A model generated the notes under the pieces. It was not told the origin of the DNA, ran no database searches, and saw only the letters and a program-made list of their open reading frames with translations. A stretch of DNA of 64,000 nt from Mytilus edulis. Taxonomy: Eukaryota > Mollusca > Bivalvia > Mytilida > Mytilidae. Where the stretch lies: assembly GCF_963676685.1 (NCBI RefSeq), contig NC_092352.1, positions 26,245,117 through 26,309,116 on the forward strand. Reading direction: 5' to 3'. A program made the position numbers and the translations under genes. Shown piece by piece: positions 42,358-55,400 of this stretch. The number at the start of each line of letters is the position of its first letter. Position 1 is the stretch's first letter.

Positions 42358-42858
42358 TCAGTACTGGGAACAGTATTTTTGACATATATGTTCCTGTTCA
42401 GTATTATCCATCTGCATGTCAATGTCATTAATGAATCCGAACAAGGAGAGCGGTCGATAAAGAGAGATATTGTGAATTTGCTTTTCTAGTTTGCCCATAA
42501 AAATATTAGAATAGGACGGTTCCCTTTTCTGTTCCATTATATCCTGAATATAGTGTTTATCATTGAATGTGAAGTAATAGGATTTCAATACCAAAGTAAG
42601 TTGCTGGACTAAACATTCAGTTGGTGGGAGTAAGGTCACAACTGCTCGTGTTCCAGACTTCCCTATACAAGTTGCACTATCATCCTCGTGTATACCTTTC
42701 GTCTCACAAATTAGGCACAATAATTTTATAGTTATGAAATATGCACTATAATGCATTATGGCATGACGATGGTCTGAGACTAATATAACCATAACAAATG
42801 GGTTATAGTTGTCTCTTAGATGATATATTTCGCTGTTGTTTTGTGTCAACGAAACCAA
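42358..42858 (-). pseudogene. Decayed reverse-transcriptase fragment (166-codon open frame)
   Basis: The open frame includes YYFTFNDKHYIQDIMEQ, then SNIFMGKLEKQIH and FINDIDMQM. This is the order expected around the catalytic region of a reverse transcriptase (normally ANIFM then FIDDI). Here the aspartate pair is replaced by F-I-N-D-I, and the GVAMG-like block is missing. It is thus probably inactive although still open. Further minus-strand scraps with stops continue to about 41410. Clade not assigned. Confidence 0.6.
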
Positions 42859-43393
42859 TTAAATATACAATTCCTTGACGAAAGGGATATTTTTACTTAC
42901 CATGCAATCACATGAAATATTATTTTAATTATATACGTCTATAAATTATATGTGACAACTTATTGACTGAGTGACGTTCTCAATCTGATATCTTATTGTT
43001 TCGTGTTGTGGACAACTGTATGCATGCTCTAAATGATAAAGAATTAATCAACTAAAAGTCGGGTCCTAATTAAGTCTCATTCAGTTGAAAGGATTCTGTG
43101 TTTTTAGCTTTTTAGACATTCAATTTGATAAATGACTCTAATGCCTAAGAAAGATACGGCTTATATTTGTTTGAATATCATCACTGAGACAGGAATTCAT
43201 TGATTATTTATTATTATTTCGATTATCAACAAGACATGAGATGATCGATTCATATATATCGTGATCCCAGGACATATATATCATTATTATATAACAATAC
43301 AATCGATCCCAATTAACATTGCTTTCGTTTATATGCATCCATCTACATTCCATATAGGTTCATTCATACTTAGTTCACTATTTTTTTTATATA

Positions 43394-43550
43394 CAGAGGC
43401 AGATTTAGGAGGGACAGGGGACCCGCCACCTCCCTTTTCTGGAAAAATTTGGTTGATTATATCAGGGAATCACTGAAGCATGACCGGAGCGGGTCCCCTC
43501 TTAGGCAGTCAGTGGGCCCCCACTTATGTAAATTTCTGGATCCGCCACTG
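43394..43550. mobile_element. 157-bp MITE with CAGTGGCGGATCC-type ends
   Basis: The left end CAGAGGCAGATTTAG is an imperfect inverted copy of the right end (reverse complement CAGTGGCGGATCCAG). ATA flanks both sides. It is GC-rich against its surroundings. This short element type is common in invertebrate genomes and is non-coding. Confidence 0.7.
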
Positions 43551-43675
43551 ATACATTTTTTTATTATAAATAGCAATTGACAGCTGTACGACAGATCCAT
43601 GTTAAAAAAAATTACTCTACATATCAGCACAACAATGTAAAAACTGAAAATTAATTTTGTTCATCTCTCGTCGGG

Positions 43676-43749
43676 ATTTGAACTCATCGTGACATCACCT
43701 GCACTGTGTTCAGCGCTTTAGACCACTCGGCAACCTAGACTGAACATAC
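43676..43749 (-). other. tRNA-like sequence (Leu/Ser type), tRNA pseudogene or SINE head
   Basis: The minus strand reads TTGCCGAGTGGTCTAAAGCG (A-box) and GAGTTCAAATCCC (B-box) at tRNA spacing, including an extended variable region as in type II tRNAs. The two acceptor-stem ends do not pair (GTCTAGG against CGACGAG), so it should not be a working tRNA. It is better read as a tRNA-derived SINE head or a decayed gene. Confidence 0.6.
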
Positions 43750-44752
43750 GTTTCAGCTTTGATGGCTTAGTGCTACCTTTCCTCATCAGTATATTAAAAG
43801 TCGTTGGAAGACGTATATATGTCATGTACTATAAGAATAAGAAGATGTGGTAAGATCCGATTCCGAGACAACTATATATTCAACAGTGACCATATGGTTA
43901 TTCAGAACAGGTTATATTGCCCAATTTTAATTAACACTGGCTAAAATATCATTTAAAGTTTGGTCTTTTTCATATATTGTTTCCAATAGAAGACTTGGTA
44001 TGATTATCAATGAGATAATTACTAGTATTCGTTATACAGACCAATGAACAGAGTCTGAGAAGAGAATACTTTAATCATAATATGTACTTAGAATATAAAA
44101 TAAACAGAAACGTTTACGATGTCTGAAATGTGTATTTGTGTTAAGATTATTTTGAACAAGAGTACACACGCTGAAAAGTTTAATCTGCAAACAGCTTAAT
44201 TCACTGACCATTGATTTGATGTTGAAATCAATCGGGTCGGGGACTGGACCAATCCAGTATATCTTATCATAATCCTTCGTTTTTAAATCAATTTCCTATG
44301 TGCATACAATACATTTAGAGTAATTAAGAGCTGGTAAACTCAGTGTATGATAAATATTTCCGGTTATGGAATATATTTTTCTGCATTTATTTCCATATTT
44401 TCTAGAAATTCACACAATTGCATGTTTGCAGTTTAATCATTGTGTGTATATTAAAACAAGGGTGTTTCGGTTACGGTCATGTTGACCTAGGCTTATCCTC
44501 ATCAGGTATCCCTAGCCTATATGTTTCCTTCTTTGTAATATGTAGAATAGTTCCAATTTGATTTCTCTGATAGGGATACGACACCTGTTTATACATTCGT
44601 TTTTTTTTTATCTTTTTTCTTTCTATTTTTTTGGTATTGTTTCCTCTTTTTTTATCAATAAGCTCTGCAGTTAGTTTATTGTTCTTTATATTTTTTTCTT
44701 TGTTGATTTCGTGTTTATATATTTTTTTCGTCTTTGAATTAGTTAAATACTC

Positions 44753-44815
44753 TTTTAGATTATTATGTCTCTTTGAGAAAACGTTTTACATACAAAGAGA
44801 CATAATAATCTAAAA
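44753..44815. repeat. Perfect 23-bp inverted repeat with 17-base loop
   Basis: TTTTAGATTATTATGTCTCT plus TTG at 44753-44775 is exactly reverse-complemented at 44793-44815. It forms a strong isolated hairpin in sequence without genes. Its role is unknown. Confidence 0.8.
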
Positions 44816-45639
44816 GACTTCGGGAGTATATATCATATTTATTGAATTTGGAGGAATGTTTAAGGCCATGATTTCATGGAAACCAACTGTGCGCCTCGTC
44901 TGGCTGACCTTTTCTTATATTCATATGAGGTGGAGTTCCCAATCAAAGATGCTAGATCACTAAAAATATTAACGTTTCTCTCTATTATAGGTCTTACAGT
45001 TTTTTAGATGATAGACAAACATTTAGAAATATGTAAAATTGGTTATCGAAGGGCAATGACTCCGATAAGAAGTTGTCTGACCGTTTTGACGTATACAGAC
45101 TGTTGGTAAAGCTCAAACTTCTCTATTTTCACAGTTTTCCAAATAATAGACAAAACTTATTTTACCCCTATGATATAATTTTAGCCATATATGCCATCTT
45201 GATTAGCAGACCTGTCATCATACACATTTTTAAACTAGATACCCGTATGATGATTGTTGTCAAGTTTGGTTAAATATGGCCCAGTAGTTTCAGAGGATAT
45301 TTTTGAAAAAGTTAATAGGCGATAACTAACGGGTGATTTGGCCCTTTGGACAAGGTAAGCTTAAAGGATTAGTTACAAGGATTTAAAAATACACAAGTTG
45401 TAAATAGAATTCAGGTTCAGAGGATTAGGTAAGTATAGTTTCGTCAGAGAATTGTATTATATGTCTCTGGTTTCATGTAGATGCCATGCATATCCTCCAG
45501 TTTTTGTCTAGCATGCGACTTCTATCGCAGAAACTCGACAGAGGAATAGTGATCTGGCGACAGCGCCAATAAAACTTCTTAAAAGCTTCATAGTTTGGAA
45601 GGTAGAAGTCCTGGATCCTTCATACTTTGTAGATGCGTT

Positions 45640-46440
45640 TGCGTCTCGGTCACATGTCCATTGACCATGACCTTATTTCCATAGTTCGGTAAAGATTTTT
45701 AGTATTCTTAATTTCTCTCTAATTATGAGTAATAGGATAACTATATTTGGTATATGCGTACCTTGCAAATAACGTATTACATCAGAGTTTTTACTTGACC
45801 TCGACCTCATTTTATGAATCGGCGAACAAGGTCACGTTTTCGTGATCAAGTCCATTACTTAGTTAGTTACTTTAAGCAATAGGTCTACTGTATTTGATGT
45901 ATGGAATGACTGAAGGTAAACATGAATTGTCCATCTTGCAGGTGTCATGTGACTTTGTCTGTTTTTCTAATACTTTATGCAATAGGTCAACTGTATCTGG
46001 TGTATGCAAATATTTTAAGATGTACATGTCAGTGTGGCATGTTTTATTTGCCCTTGACCTCATTTTTTACGGTTCATTGCTCATCTTACAATCATTATAT
46101 GCTCAATGTCAAGTTTTTGTTCTTTGATCTGTTAACTAAAACTACGAGAAATACATCAACAGTATTTGGTGTATTGAATGATTGTAAGTTGTATAAGTCT
46201 GTCTGGCAGTTATCAACTGACCATGACCTCATTTTCCTGAATCATTGGTCAATCGAGTTTACCTTGTTGATTTTGTTTCTTAGATACTATATGCAAAATC
46301 ACCTTTATTTAAAGCATATAATGATTGTTAGATGTACATCAGAAAAGTATGCATCGGAAATTAACACATTTATTCTGAAACCAGTTGTTGACATGAAATG
46401 GGTTATGTTCTTCTTATATATTTCAGTATAATCGTATGCT
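45640..46440. repeat. ~100-180-bp diverged tandem units of the GACCTCATTTT family
   Basis: Four or more units each have a variant of TGACCTCATTTT, then CAATCATTGGTC-like words, AGCAATAGGTCTACTGTATT, GTGTATG and TGTACATGTC. This is the reverse orientation of the family at 7465-8030. Long frames here (45922-46431, 169 codons) follow the repeat and have no recognised homology. Confidence 0.65.
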
Positions 46441-46559
46441 ACTATCACACCTAACGGACAGGATTGTGCTTGATTTTTACATGATGAAGACAATCTTTCA
46501 ATCAGTTTAATTGAGCTGTGGAGCTGGCATGTCAGTCACTGCTAGTGGTCCATTGTTAA

Positions 46560-46932
46560 ACCTCTTTTAAACTGAGTTTAACTGTGCGTATTGCTGTCAG
46601 TTTCTTTTTTCAACATTGGCTAGAGGTATACATAAGGAAGTCATGCAAAGCATGTTTACCCCACGCCCAACATTTTTTGCACCTGTCCAAAGTCGGGAGC
46701 CGGCGTTTGTTAGTCTTGTGTGTTTATAATCTGCTGTTCATTTATATGCGATGGGAGTCCGTTTTCACTGAACTTGTACACATTTTTATATAAGGGCCAG
46801 TTGATATCACTTCTGGGGGCGAGATTTTCTCGCTGTGTTAAAGACCCATTGGTGGCCTTCAGCTGTTATCATTCTGCTCTTTGGTCTGGTTGTCTCTTTG
46901 ACATATTCCCTATTTCCATTTTCAATTTTATG
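46560..46932 (+). mobile_element. Retroelement 3' end fragment
   Basis: The segment ends CTCTTTGACATATTCCCTAT, TTCCATTTTCAATTTTAT. It shares this terminus with the minus-strand insertion at 15603-16422. It is preceded by GGTGGCCTTCAGCTGTTATC-like sequence. Only non-coding 3' sequence is present, which is typical of 5' truncation. Confidence 0.55.
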
Positions 46933-49900
46933 TATTTCCAGTTGGTTTATCTGACCTTGACTTTCTTTGATCACATTAAGTTTGTGTGATAGTTGTAGTA
47001 CAGGGTAAAGCTTTATATTGAGGACTGTCAACATTAAATCATAGTCAGTAAAGAAGGCAAGACATCTCAGTGAGTGTAGTAATTGTAGAATGTTAGAATG
47101 TTCCTGTATGTGCATGAAATATTTGCCACTGGAAGGTAAGCAACCAACAATCACTAAAAAGACTTTACGGAACAACATAAATTTTAAGTTATGTCTATAT
47201 AATGAGCATGGATTCATAGTTCTGTGGTATACAGAGTTCTGAAAGATTAATTTGACCACCAAAGCATAATTTTGGTATTTGGTAATAAAATTATGCAAGG
47301 ACCAGCAGATTTTCTTCAAAGACCACCAGTGAAAAAAACTATTTTGAGAATTCTTGGTATCGATGTATTTTCTGGACTTTTACAAAAGGAATAAGGAGGA
47401 TCATTACAATACTGATAACCAATGTAATACACATTACTAAAATAACACTTTACTATTATACCACAGTTCTTGAAAAGTGGGTTTTGACCACCAATTTGTA
47501 ATGGAAATAACATGGAGGACCAGCAGATATTCTTCAAGTACTACCAGGAAAAGAAACATTTAGGAAATTCTGGGTATATTTTCTGGATGATGCGAACTTC
47601 CACTGAGAGGAATTGTCAGAGGATTGACAAACTGACATTCACTAAAACAACTCAATACTAATACTGTACCTTTAATATTAATTGGCAAAGTAAGTGACAA
47701 TAAATAAAGATTGTATGGAACACATTTTATGGCCAATTAACATCATATGACTGTTTAAAGATTGTAAACTAGCACTTCATTGTGGTAATATAACATTTGC
47801 ACAGATAAAATGAACAACAGTTAAAGACATTGTTGAATAAAAAGTATAAAAAGATATTCCTTTATAAAAATAATGAAAATAATGAGTGATTAAAAGCATT
47901 AAATTCAACAGAAATATCTAAAGCACATTTAAAGCAATATATAGAATTTTTGGTACAAGAACTTTGTGAATGTCCTAAATGAATATGAAAGGAACATTTC
48001 AAAAATGAACATAGCACTTACTAACTAAAGAAAGCAGTAAACAATGTGTGCAGCTAACAAGAGATAGTACAAAATATAAATGTTCTTCCATTTTTCCATA
48101 TCTTTCTGTGAGATTACTCTCTGAATATCCACTTTCTCATATATGTTAATATAGGTATTATAGGGCATGAAAAATTTACAATTTGCACAACAATGTTTAC
48201 AATACATTTATACTTAAGCATGAGAGCTTTTACACTAACTATCGCATTCAACAAAATAATTTACCCTGGCATTACTATATACTGGAAAGTTTTGAATACA
48301 AAATATATATAAAACTAATTTGTCCAATTAAATTATGAAAATAAATTATCATGATTATGGAGCATATACATATGTACATGTACAATCATAAAATTGTTTA
48401 TCTATCTTGGTATAGCTAGAGCTGGTTGTCAAGGTAATCCCATGTTTAATCCTTGTGATCATGCTTTACTGTTACATTATTGTGAATATCAAACAAGCAA
48501 TATTAAAAGTAATAAAATTCTAAAATAATGTTTTAACTAGTGCAAACTAAAATAATATAATGATTTAAGTGTTGAATATTTTATACAGATAACAAATTCT
48601 ACATTCCTGAGGTTCAGAGTACTATGAATACTTATACACCAAACGACCTTGAACAAAACTCAATCATCGATGAGTATATTATCATAAAATAAACAGATAT
48701 GTGATAAAATTAAAGTTCACAACTACAAAGTACACCTTGACAGTCGGGTTACTAGGCCATTTATTAAAAGTATAATATGTCCTTATTTTCAACAGATCTT
48801 ACTACTGCAGTAATCTTTTAAAGTCAATGTAAAATGCATGATAGTAACATGTTATGGTGAATTGATACAGATCAACTTACAAAGATTTTAATTTAAAAAA
48901 TGAAAAAATATCTGAAGGTGGAATGCTCTTTTACCAGATTTTTAAATCCATGTATTTTTGCATGTATATAATGTTGGCTATTGGTCCTAGTGATAAATGT
49001 CATTGTAAGATTTAAAAGATATATTATACTTTAATTGGTACCATACAATGTACCTAAAATGATAAGTTACAAGGCTACAAGCATGCAGTTAGAGCAAATA
49101 TGTTTTCAAATGGTATGCAAATCTCCAGAATATGATAATAACTTGTATAGTAATATTGTTCATCCCTTGGTCATTAACATTCAGTTCATGACACAGAAGG
49201 AGTAAAGTAAGCATTTTATATCCCTTGTTTTAAATAGAAGGTTCCAACTTTCACTCAATGATAATAAAAAGTGTCGATAGAATTGTGCTGTGTATTTCAT
49301 ATGGAAAACACATACATGTAACATCAATTAACCCAGGCAGATTCAATCAGTGTTTTTGATATCACTGGACAATCTACTCTTACTGTGACCTAAAAACACA
49401 AGGATTGTACATCAAAAATGTACAGGAAATGCGTGAATATTTTAAGGAAACTGCACACAAATTTGAAACTTGTCCCTTGTCTGTATGAACATTTTTAAGG
49501 TAATATTACCACTCAAGAATCCATTGCAAGAGTCTTAACAGTTCAGTTATATTCAATGAATATAAATATAAATGAATTCTTTGGATTCAAGTTATAGGCC
49601 ATTTACAAATTACAGCCATCAGCTTTAATGCAAACACAGCATGCTAAAAAGACATGCATTTATCACATTTGTAGTCTTGTAAAAATACATTGTGTACCGG
49701 TAGTCAAATGTGTTTTGGGTAAGAATTGAATACATGAATATCTAAAAATTAACAAAAACATGCAAACAAAAACAACACCCCAAAAACACTAGGCAATTAT
49801 GGCAGTTTTTGGAAATGTACTAGCTGAAGCAAAAATAAAGTAAGAATAAAATTCGTTAATTATGTTAATATCAATCAGATTAATAAGTATGTACTAGATA

Positions 49901-52900
49901 TTTGAAATAAAGCAAAATGATACTTCTTAAAACTAAAAAAAGGCTCTTTTTTAAACAAGTCTTAAATTGTAAGTACTGGTAAACTTTTTGTGCAAAAATC
50001 CATCTTTTACTCCTGTTATTGAGAGCATTTGAAGACAAAAAATCTGACCAATAGTCTCATAAAACTTTTCCTTACATTTTCTTTAAATTGATTGTTTTTA
50101 TTCAAAATGTATGGGTAAATAATTAAGATTAAGAAAATTCCATATATTCAAAAACATTTTAACCGTGAAGTAGATTCCAGATAGATGGAGTAAGAGTGAA
50201 TTGCAAAGGATGTGTATACATTCTACTTTCTATTATCTTCACCATGATACAAAATTAAAGAATGAAAGAAAATATAATACTGTGAAATGTTACATATTAT
50301 TTTATATCACTATATGAAATGCCATTTTAAGTTCTAAATCAGTCTTTTTCAATTGTTTAAAGACATATATATGCAAAGAAAATAAATAACTTCATTAAAA
50401 TCTTATCACATCCAACACTACTTATGTTTATATTAATTAGGTCTTGTTTTCAATAACAATTAGAAAAGATACATGTACATGTTTGTTTATCAACTTTTTT
50501 TCTTCACAACAATTAACTAATAACTATAATACATTATTTCCCTAAAATTTCCTATAAAAAGTTTAAGAACAATCTATTAATACATCAAAGATGTTCTATT
50601 TCTTGTTCTTCACTCAAAAAAACCAGCAATTTTGGATTAAAATATCGGCCTTTTTATTTTTGTTGCCAATTCCTTACAAATTTAAATCCTTTTCCTCTAG
50701 AATGCCTGTTAAGGGCATAAGATACTTGATTGATGTTCATCTTGTATTTTGACATGTAGTGTACATGTCCGAAAATATGCGAAGAAAAATATACCATACA
50801 ACTTACTTTTTAAGATATTCCAGTTCGATTTTTTTAAGATTTCATGGAAAAATTCAAATTTACAATGCACCCAAATTCATGAAATTTTAACCCTTTTTTT
50901 TCAAAAACCAAAAAGAATACAAGATATATTTGATTTTTTCTTTAAATTTTACATTCTTAAGGCAGTTTGTACACATTTAATTGCAAAAGAAAATGTTTAG
51001 TTCCATATGCTATAATTTTATTAGCTAAATCTGAAATCCCAACTTTTCACTTTTTGGGCTCTTACTTACAATGTATGTGACAGTCATGACAGTGTAATCT
51101 ATAAAAAAAAAGAAACATTATGGATATTTTCCTTTGCAAATGCTTTCAAGGTCAAATAAAAAATTTAATGACTTGAGTTAAGTTTTTCACAAAGGACAAG
51201 GTACGAAAAGGCCCTATTTTCACAATTTTTCAAATTCTGTTTTGGAAAGCTACTTTATATGTTAAAATATTCCCTGATGCTTGAACTTTGTTTGGATGAA
51301 CTTTAAAACCACTAATTTTAGCAACTGGATGAGGTAAGGGGGAACACTTTCTGTTATTATTCAAATATTGTAATTATTATTCACTTTGCAGGTGTTTTTG
51401 TACAACAAATTTTTAGTGTTTAAGTGCCTGCACTAACGTGACCAAGGATTTTTTTTATTCCAATGTCATTAACACTGTTTTTGCTGTCTAAATCGCCGTA
51501 ATTTTTCTCCGGGTCACGTACACACCCTATTAAATTTTAAGAAACAATGACCAAAAATCATGTTTTCCTTATTCTGAAATTAATGGTTTTGAAGTTTGTC
51601 CAAACAAACTTCAAACCTAAGGGAATATTTTAACTTGATATGTAGCTTTCCAAAACAGAATTTGAAAAATGAGAAAATAGGGGGGCCAAAAACATGTCTT
51701 ATCGTACCTTGTCCTTTAATACTTCTAATAAAAGCAACTTAGCAAAAACAATGCGTTATATTTGATACAATAGTATCTACACTTGCTTCTGTGTCTTATG
51801 CCCTCAACTCACAAGATTTCTAAACTTAATCAGATACAACACATGTAATTTGTTTTGGTTACTACATAAAACATACCAAATATAAATTACTAATGTAAGG
51901 ATTTCACATGTACAGGAATTTAATAATTATAGATTGTAACCTTAAAAACCAGCTTAAACATGTGTTATGATAAATGGCTTACAAGTATACTAATCTGACA
52001 TGCTAATGTATAAAAAAAGTTGTTCCCAATCAGAAATGATTACATGATCAAAATACATATGTATTTACTCAGTGTAATTAAACATGCATCAAATTGTACA
52101 AATGGTTCAAGTTACACACGACCGTCATGACCATGTACGTCATATAATAATGTTAAAAATGTATGCAAATAATACTTCCATACAGAAATCTAAAATGTCA
52201 CTATACAATTTAAGTGCAATTGATACATTTACAATTTGTATGTGGTTCTGAAAGTTCCATTCTTGGACTGTCATGACACACTCCAAATAAAGGACCAAAC
52301 TACATTCGTAGCATGACTAGTATATAAATTTACTTATCCACAAAATGTACAGTTGAATACCAGAAATTTCAGGGCAGTCCAGGCTAGGGGAACCCTGTTT
52401 TGTGTTAGCCTTTTGAGAAAAAACATGTGTCTGACAACATGCACTTGGTATGTATATATATATCATTGTATATATGGATAAATTGATTACTATAGATTGT
52501 ATCTTTCTTTCTGCACACCCCTGTCTCTGTAATGTATTTGCAGAACACTACTGTACATATTTGGTGTTTTTGTTTTTGTTTTCTTTTAATTAAAAAATAA
52601 GTGCATTAATTTACATTGAAGGCAGCAGTTTTCAGATGTCTACCTTGACTGAACAGAAACATGTACATGTACACAGTATCAATCTCAGTCCAGAAAATGA
52701 AGATACATTTGTACTATCATAAATCATGACAAATAATGAAGTTAAGGCTAATCTATTACATGTCAATAAAAGGGAAGGAAATTAAAGCAAAGGATTTTGT
52801 AGACAAAAAATACACGTACCAAGTGCATATAGAGAAATTATGAAATGTAGACTTACAAATGTACATGTAAATGATTAAAAAAACAGGAAATAACTAATAA

Positions 52901-54403
52901 ACAAATCAATTAATTAGAAATTAACAATGATAAGTGTGTAGTGTTAAATGTACACAATTATTAAAGCTTTCAAATAAATCAACAACACTTCCAATCAAAA
53001 CAAATAAATAATTTGAAAACAATATGTATTCTAGTTTATCATGTTTATTCAGGTTGGACTGGGCAAGTGAGTTCTCATTAACAAGTTTGTATCATCCTTC
53101 ATGGTGCCCCTTAATCCAATACATGTATTTCTCTCAAATAAGTCAAATTTTCTTGCTTCACCTTACTGTATTCAGAAGAGAGAAATGCATGTGCATTGTA
53201 CAATTTTTGGTACATGTCAACTTAAATAACATTTAATCATACTGGGGCCCCAGGGTTACCCGGGATAGCAGAAGTGTTAAAGGGAAAAAAATGAAGAACC
53301 ATGTGTTGTACACTTATGCTCCATAGGACACAACCTCTCCAAATCAGAAATGTTTCTAAAGCAAGCAACGACACATATATCCCTCTAACATGTCTAACAA
53401 GCCTAAATTAGAAAATTTCAATGTGCAAAAAAATAGTTTTAAAGTTAATTTCTACATTACCTAAAAAATCATACAATTGATGTGCAGAAAAAGATAAAAA
53501 AAAATCAACTCTTTATAAAAAAGCATGATTTTTTCCCTTTTAAAAGTACAAAATGCAAAATGTTTTGGGGGATTAAGCTTATAGCTGCTGCTTTCGACAG
53601 GAATTTTGTCTTTTTTTTCCATTCTCATTTCAAAATAAATTATCCTGACAGATAAGTTAATTGCATGTTAATAAAATGTTGAAGTGAACAAAATACATGT
53701 TAGAAAGGAAAATATCCTTTGGTTGGCTAACTTTGGAAATAATTCCCCATTGAATCAATTATGTAACATTGTATGAATATCACAATAATAAAACTAGATA
53801 TGGCTTGCATTATAATGAATGATTAATTAATACTGATAGAGATCTAATATATTCCATGTACAAAATGTACATGTATGTGCATGTAATAAGTTCCCTGAAA
53901 AAATGCTACATGTATCTTAAACACGAATAAAATTCTGTAATTTGTTATGCTAACATGTGTTACAATTGAAGAAAAACGAATTTCAAATTGGAAATCAAGT
54001 ATTTAGTAAGTTCAATTAAATATGCAATGTAGAACTTTTTTTGCATCAATTTGCTATTACATTGATGTACAATGTACATACATTTGTAAGCTTAAAACAT
54101 TATTCCTTTCCCCAAAAAAAATCACAACAGAAAAAAAGCACTAATCAATCTTGCAAGTTCAACATTTGTGTAGATGAATATAACACATTTGTCATGTTTA
54201 TAAATACAAACAAGAGTTATTGTTATTTCATTTAAATAATGCCAATAAAGAAGGATTTCATGATCTCTTCGATTCAATATTTATGTCATTCAATGTGAGA
54301 ATTTGTAGAAGTTGTTAAACCTTAAACATAAAGAGTAATATGATGTTTGTTTTCAAGTTCACATTATATTGACACTTCAGCACAATATCTAATGTCAACA
54401 TCA
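46933..54403. other. Long AT-rich region without genes; may include ELOVL6 3' UTR
   Basis: No supported coding region is present in about 7.4 kb. A pair of related segments near 47290-47345 and 47510-47560 (ACCAGCAGAT..TTCTTCAA) is one local repeat, and a foldback element lies at 51191-51717. From about 47.6 kb to 54.4 kb the known dispersed repeats are scarce compared with the rest of the window. That would fit a long 3' UTR of the minus-strand ELOVL6 (vertebrate ELOVL6 has a multi-kb 3' UTR), but this is inference. Confidence 0.4.
51191..51717. mobile_element. 527-bp foldback element with ~150-bp imperfect arms
   Basis: AAAGGACAAGGTACGA at 51191 is mirrored by CGTACCTTGTCCTTT ending at 51717. 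The arms also share TTTTTCAAATTCTGTTTTGG, AAAGCTAC..TTAAAATATTCCC and TTTGTTTGGA. The centre contains GGGTCACGTACACACCC. If transcribed with ELOVL6 it would fold into a long hairpin. Confidence 0.75.
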
Positions 54404-55201
54404 TCACTGGTCCTTTACGTGCTGTTTTGGCTTTTGTACAACATATGTTGTATAGAAGAAATGAGCAAAGAGAACAAAGTAACTGCAGTACATTAATACA
54501 CTATATCGTATATTAGTGTAACTGTGTGCGCAATAGGATCCTTGGTCCAATACCCTGTATGCTAATATGTTAATAAGTAAGCCCATAATCATTTGCAGTA
54601 GTTGAAGGAAAGTTATTCCCATATTGACCCATTTTGGAATATTGACTCTCATGGCTCTTAATGCATAGTAAGAATACATTAGGGAATGGACTGTATAGTT
54701 CATGGTCATGAACCATCTTCCAGAAGCCATTTTCTGTGGATAGGTGTACCAAACATATATTAGCACAGTGATGTGATGAAACCAGTGGAGGAAGATCAAT
54801 GGCTGTTTTCTTAGCACTATAAACAAAGTGTCACCTAGTTCCAACACCTTAGATACGGTGAATAGAAAACACCAAAAGCTAGTAACTCCTTCGAAATAAG
54901 ACGGCACACAAATGGAATATTCAAGACTATGATTTTTAATGGCAGATATAATTTCAGGAACTGTCCTAATGGCTCCAAAAATACTGAAAATAGCCAGTCC
55001 TCCACTCCATGTCGCCAGGTAGGGTCTAAGGTCAAATCGCCGGCGGTTTGACATAACATGCTTTCCTCCAAAAATAATTATCAGATAGACTGCTGAATAA
55101 ATAAAGCTGTCCGACCAATGTTCTCTCATATATCGATTAAATTCATTTTCATTAAATTGTTCCTCAAAATCAAATACATACGAATAATTATGTGCACCCA
55201 T
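54404..55201 (-). CDS. ELOVL6: ELOVL6, fatty-acid elongase (265 aa, uninterrupted)
   Basis: ELOVL6 is the ER membrane 3-ketoacyl-CoA synthase that extends C12-C16 saturated and monounsaturated acyl-CoAs with malonyl-CoA. The protein has the ELO hallmarks in order: KVLELGDT (118-125), histidine box HWFHH (139-143), HSLMYSYY (172-179) and TFLQLLQ (197-203), with about seven hydrophobic segments. The N-terminus (EEQFNENE, FIYSAVYL, IFGGKHVM) and NYTVHSLMYSYYALRA match ELOVL6 rather than ELOVL3 or the ELOVL1/7 group. Length equals the vertebrate protein (265 aa). The coding region is a single open frame, whereas vertebrate ELOVL6 coding sequence is split by introns. That points to intron loss or a retrocopy, but no poly(A) scar or target duplication is evident. 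A CCAAT box lies about 105 bases upstream (55307-55311, minus strand). Confidence 0.95.
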   Translation of the reverse strand: MGAHNYSYVFDFEEQFNENEFNRYMREHWSDSFIYSAVYLIIIFGGKHVMSNRRRFDLRPYLATWSGGLAIFSIFGAIRTVPEIISAIKNHSLEYSICVPSYFEGVTSFWCFLFTVSKVLELGDTLFIVLRKQPLIFLHWFHHITVLIYVWYTYPQKMASGRWFMTMNYTVHSLMYSYYALRAMRVNIPKWVNMGITFLQLLQMIMGLLINILAYRVLDQGSYCAHSYTNIRYSVLMYCSYFVLFAHFFYTTYVVQKPKQHVKDQ

Positions 55202-55400
55202 CTTTAATCTTTCAATTTCCCTACAACCCAGTCTCCGGCATGTATGTGTGGTGGGTGTTGGTTTGTGTACACGAGGTTATTGCCGTGACAGAATAGGAAA
55301 AACTTGATTGGACACTAAGAACGACTGATCTTACATTGTCCAATCAGATGTAATTTAACATAAAACCTTGTCCTACACATTGGATCTATGTATCGGTATT
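55202..55400 (-). promoter_or_regulatory. ELOVL6 proximal promoter region
   Basis: Two CCAAT motifs flank this stretch in opposite orientations (ATTGG at 55307-55311, CCAAT at 55340-55344). The region is GC-richer than its surroundings near 55230-55280. No clear TATA box was noticed. CCAAT/NF-Y motifs are common in lipogenic promoters. The assignment is from position and motifs only. Confidence 0.4.

Noticed and set aside
45922-46431. 169-codon open frame
   Set aside because: It spans diverged units of a dispersed repeat family, with no homology and no splice context.
46807-47319. 170-codon minus-strand frame
   Set aside because: It crosses the retroelement 3' end and a local repeat; no recognised domain.
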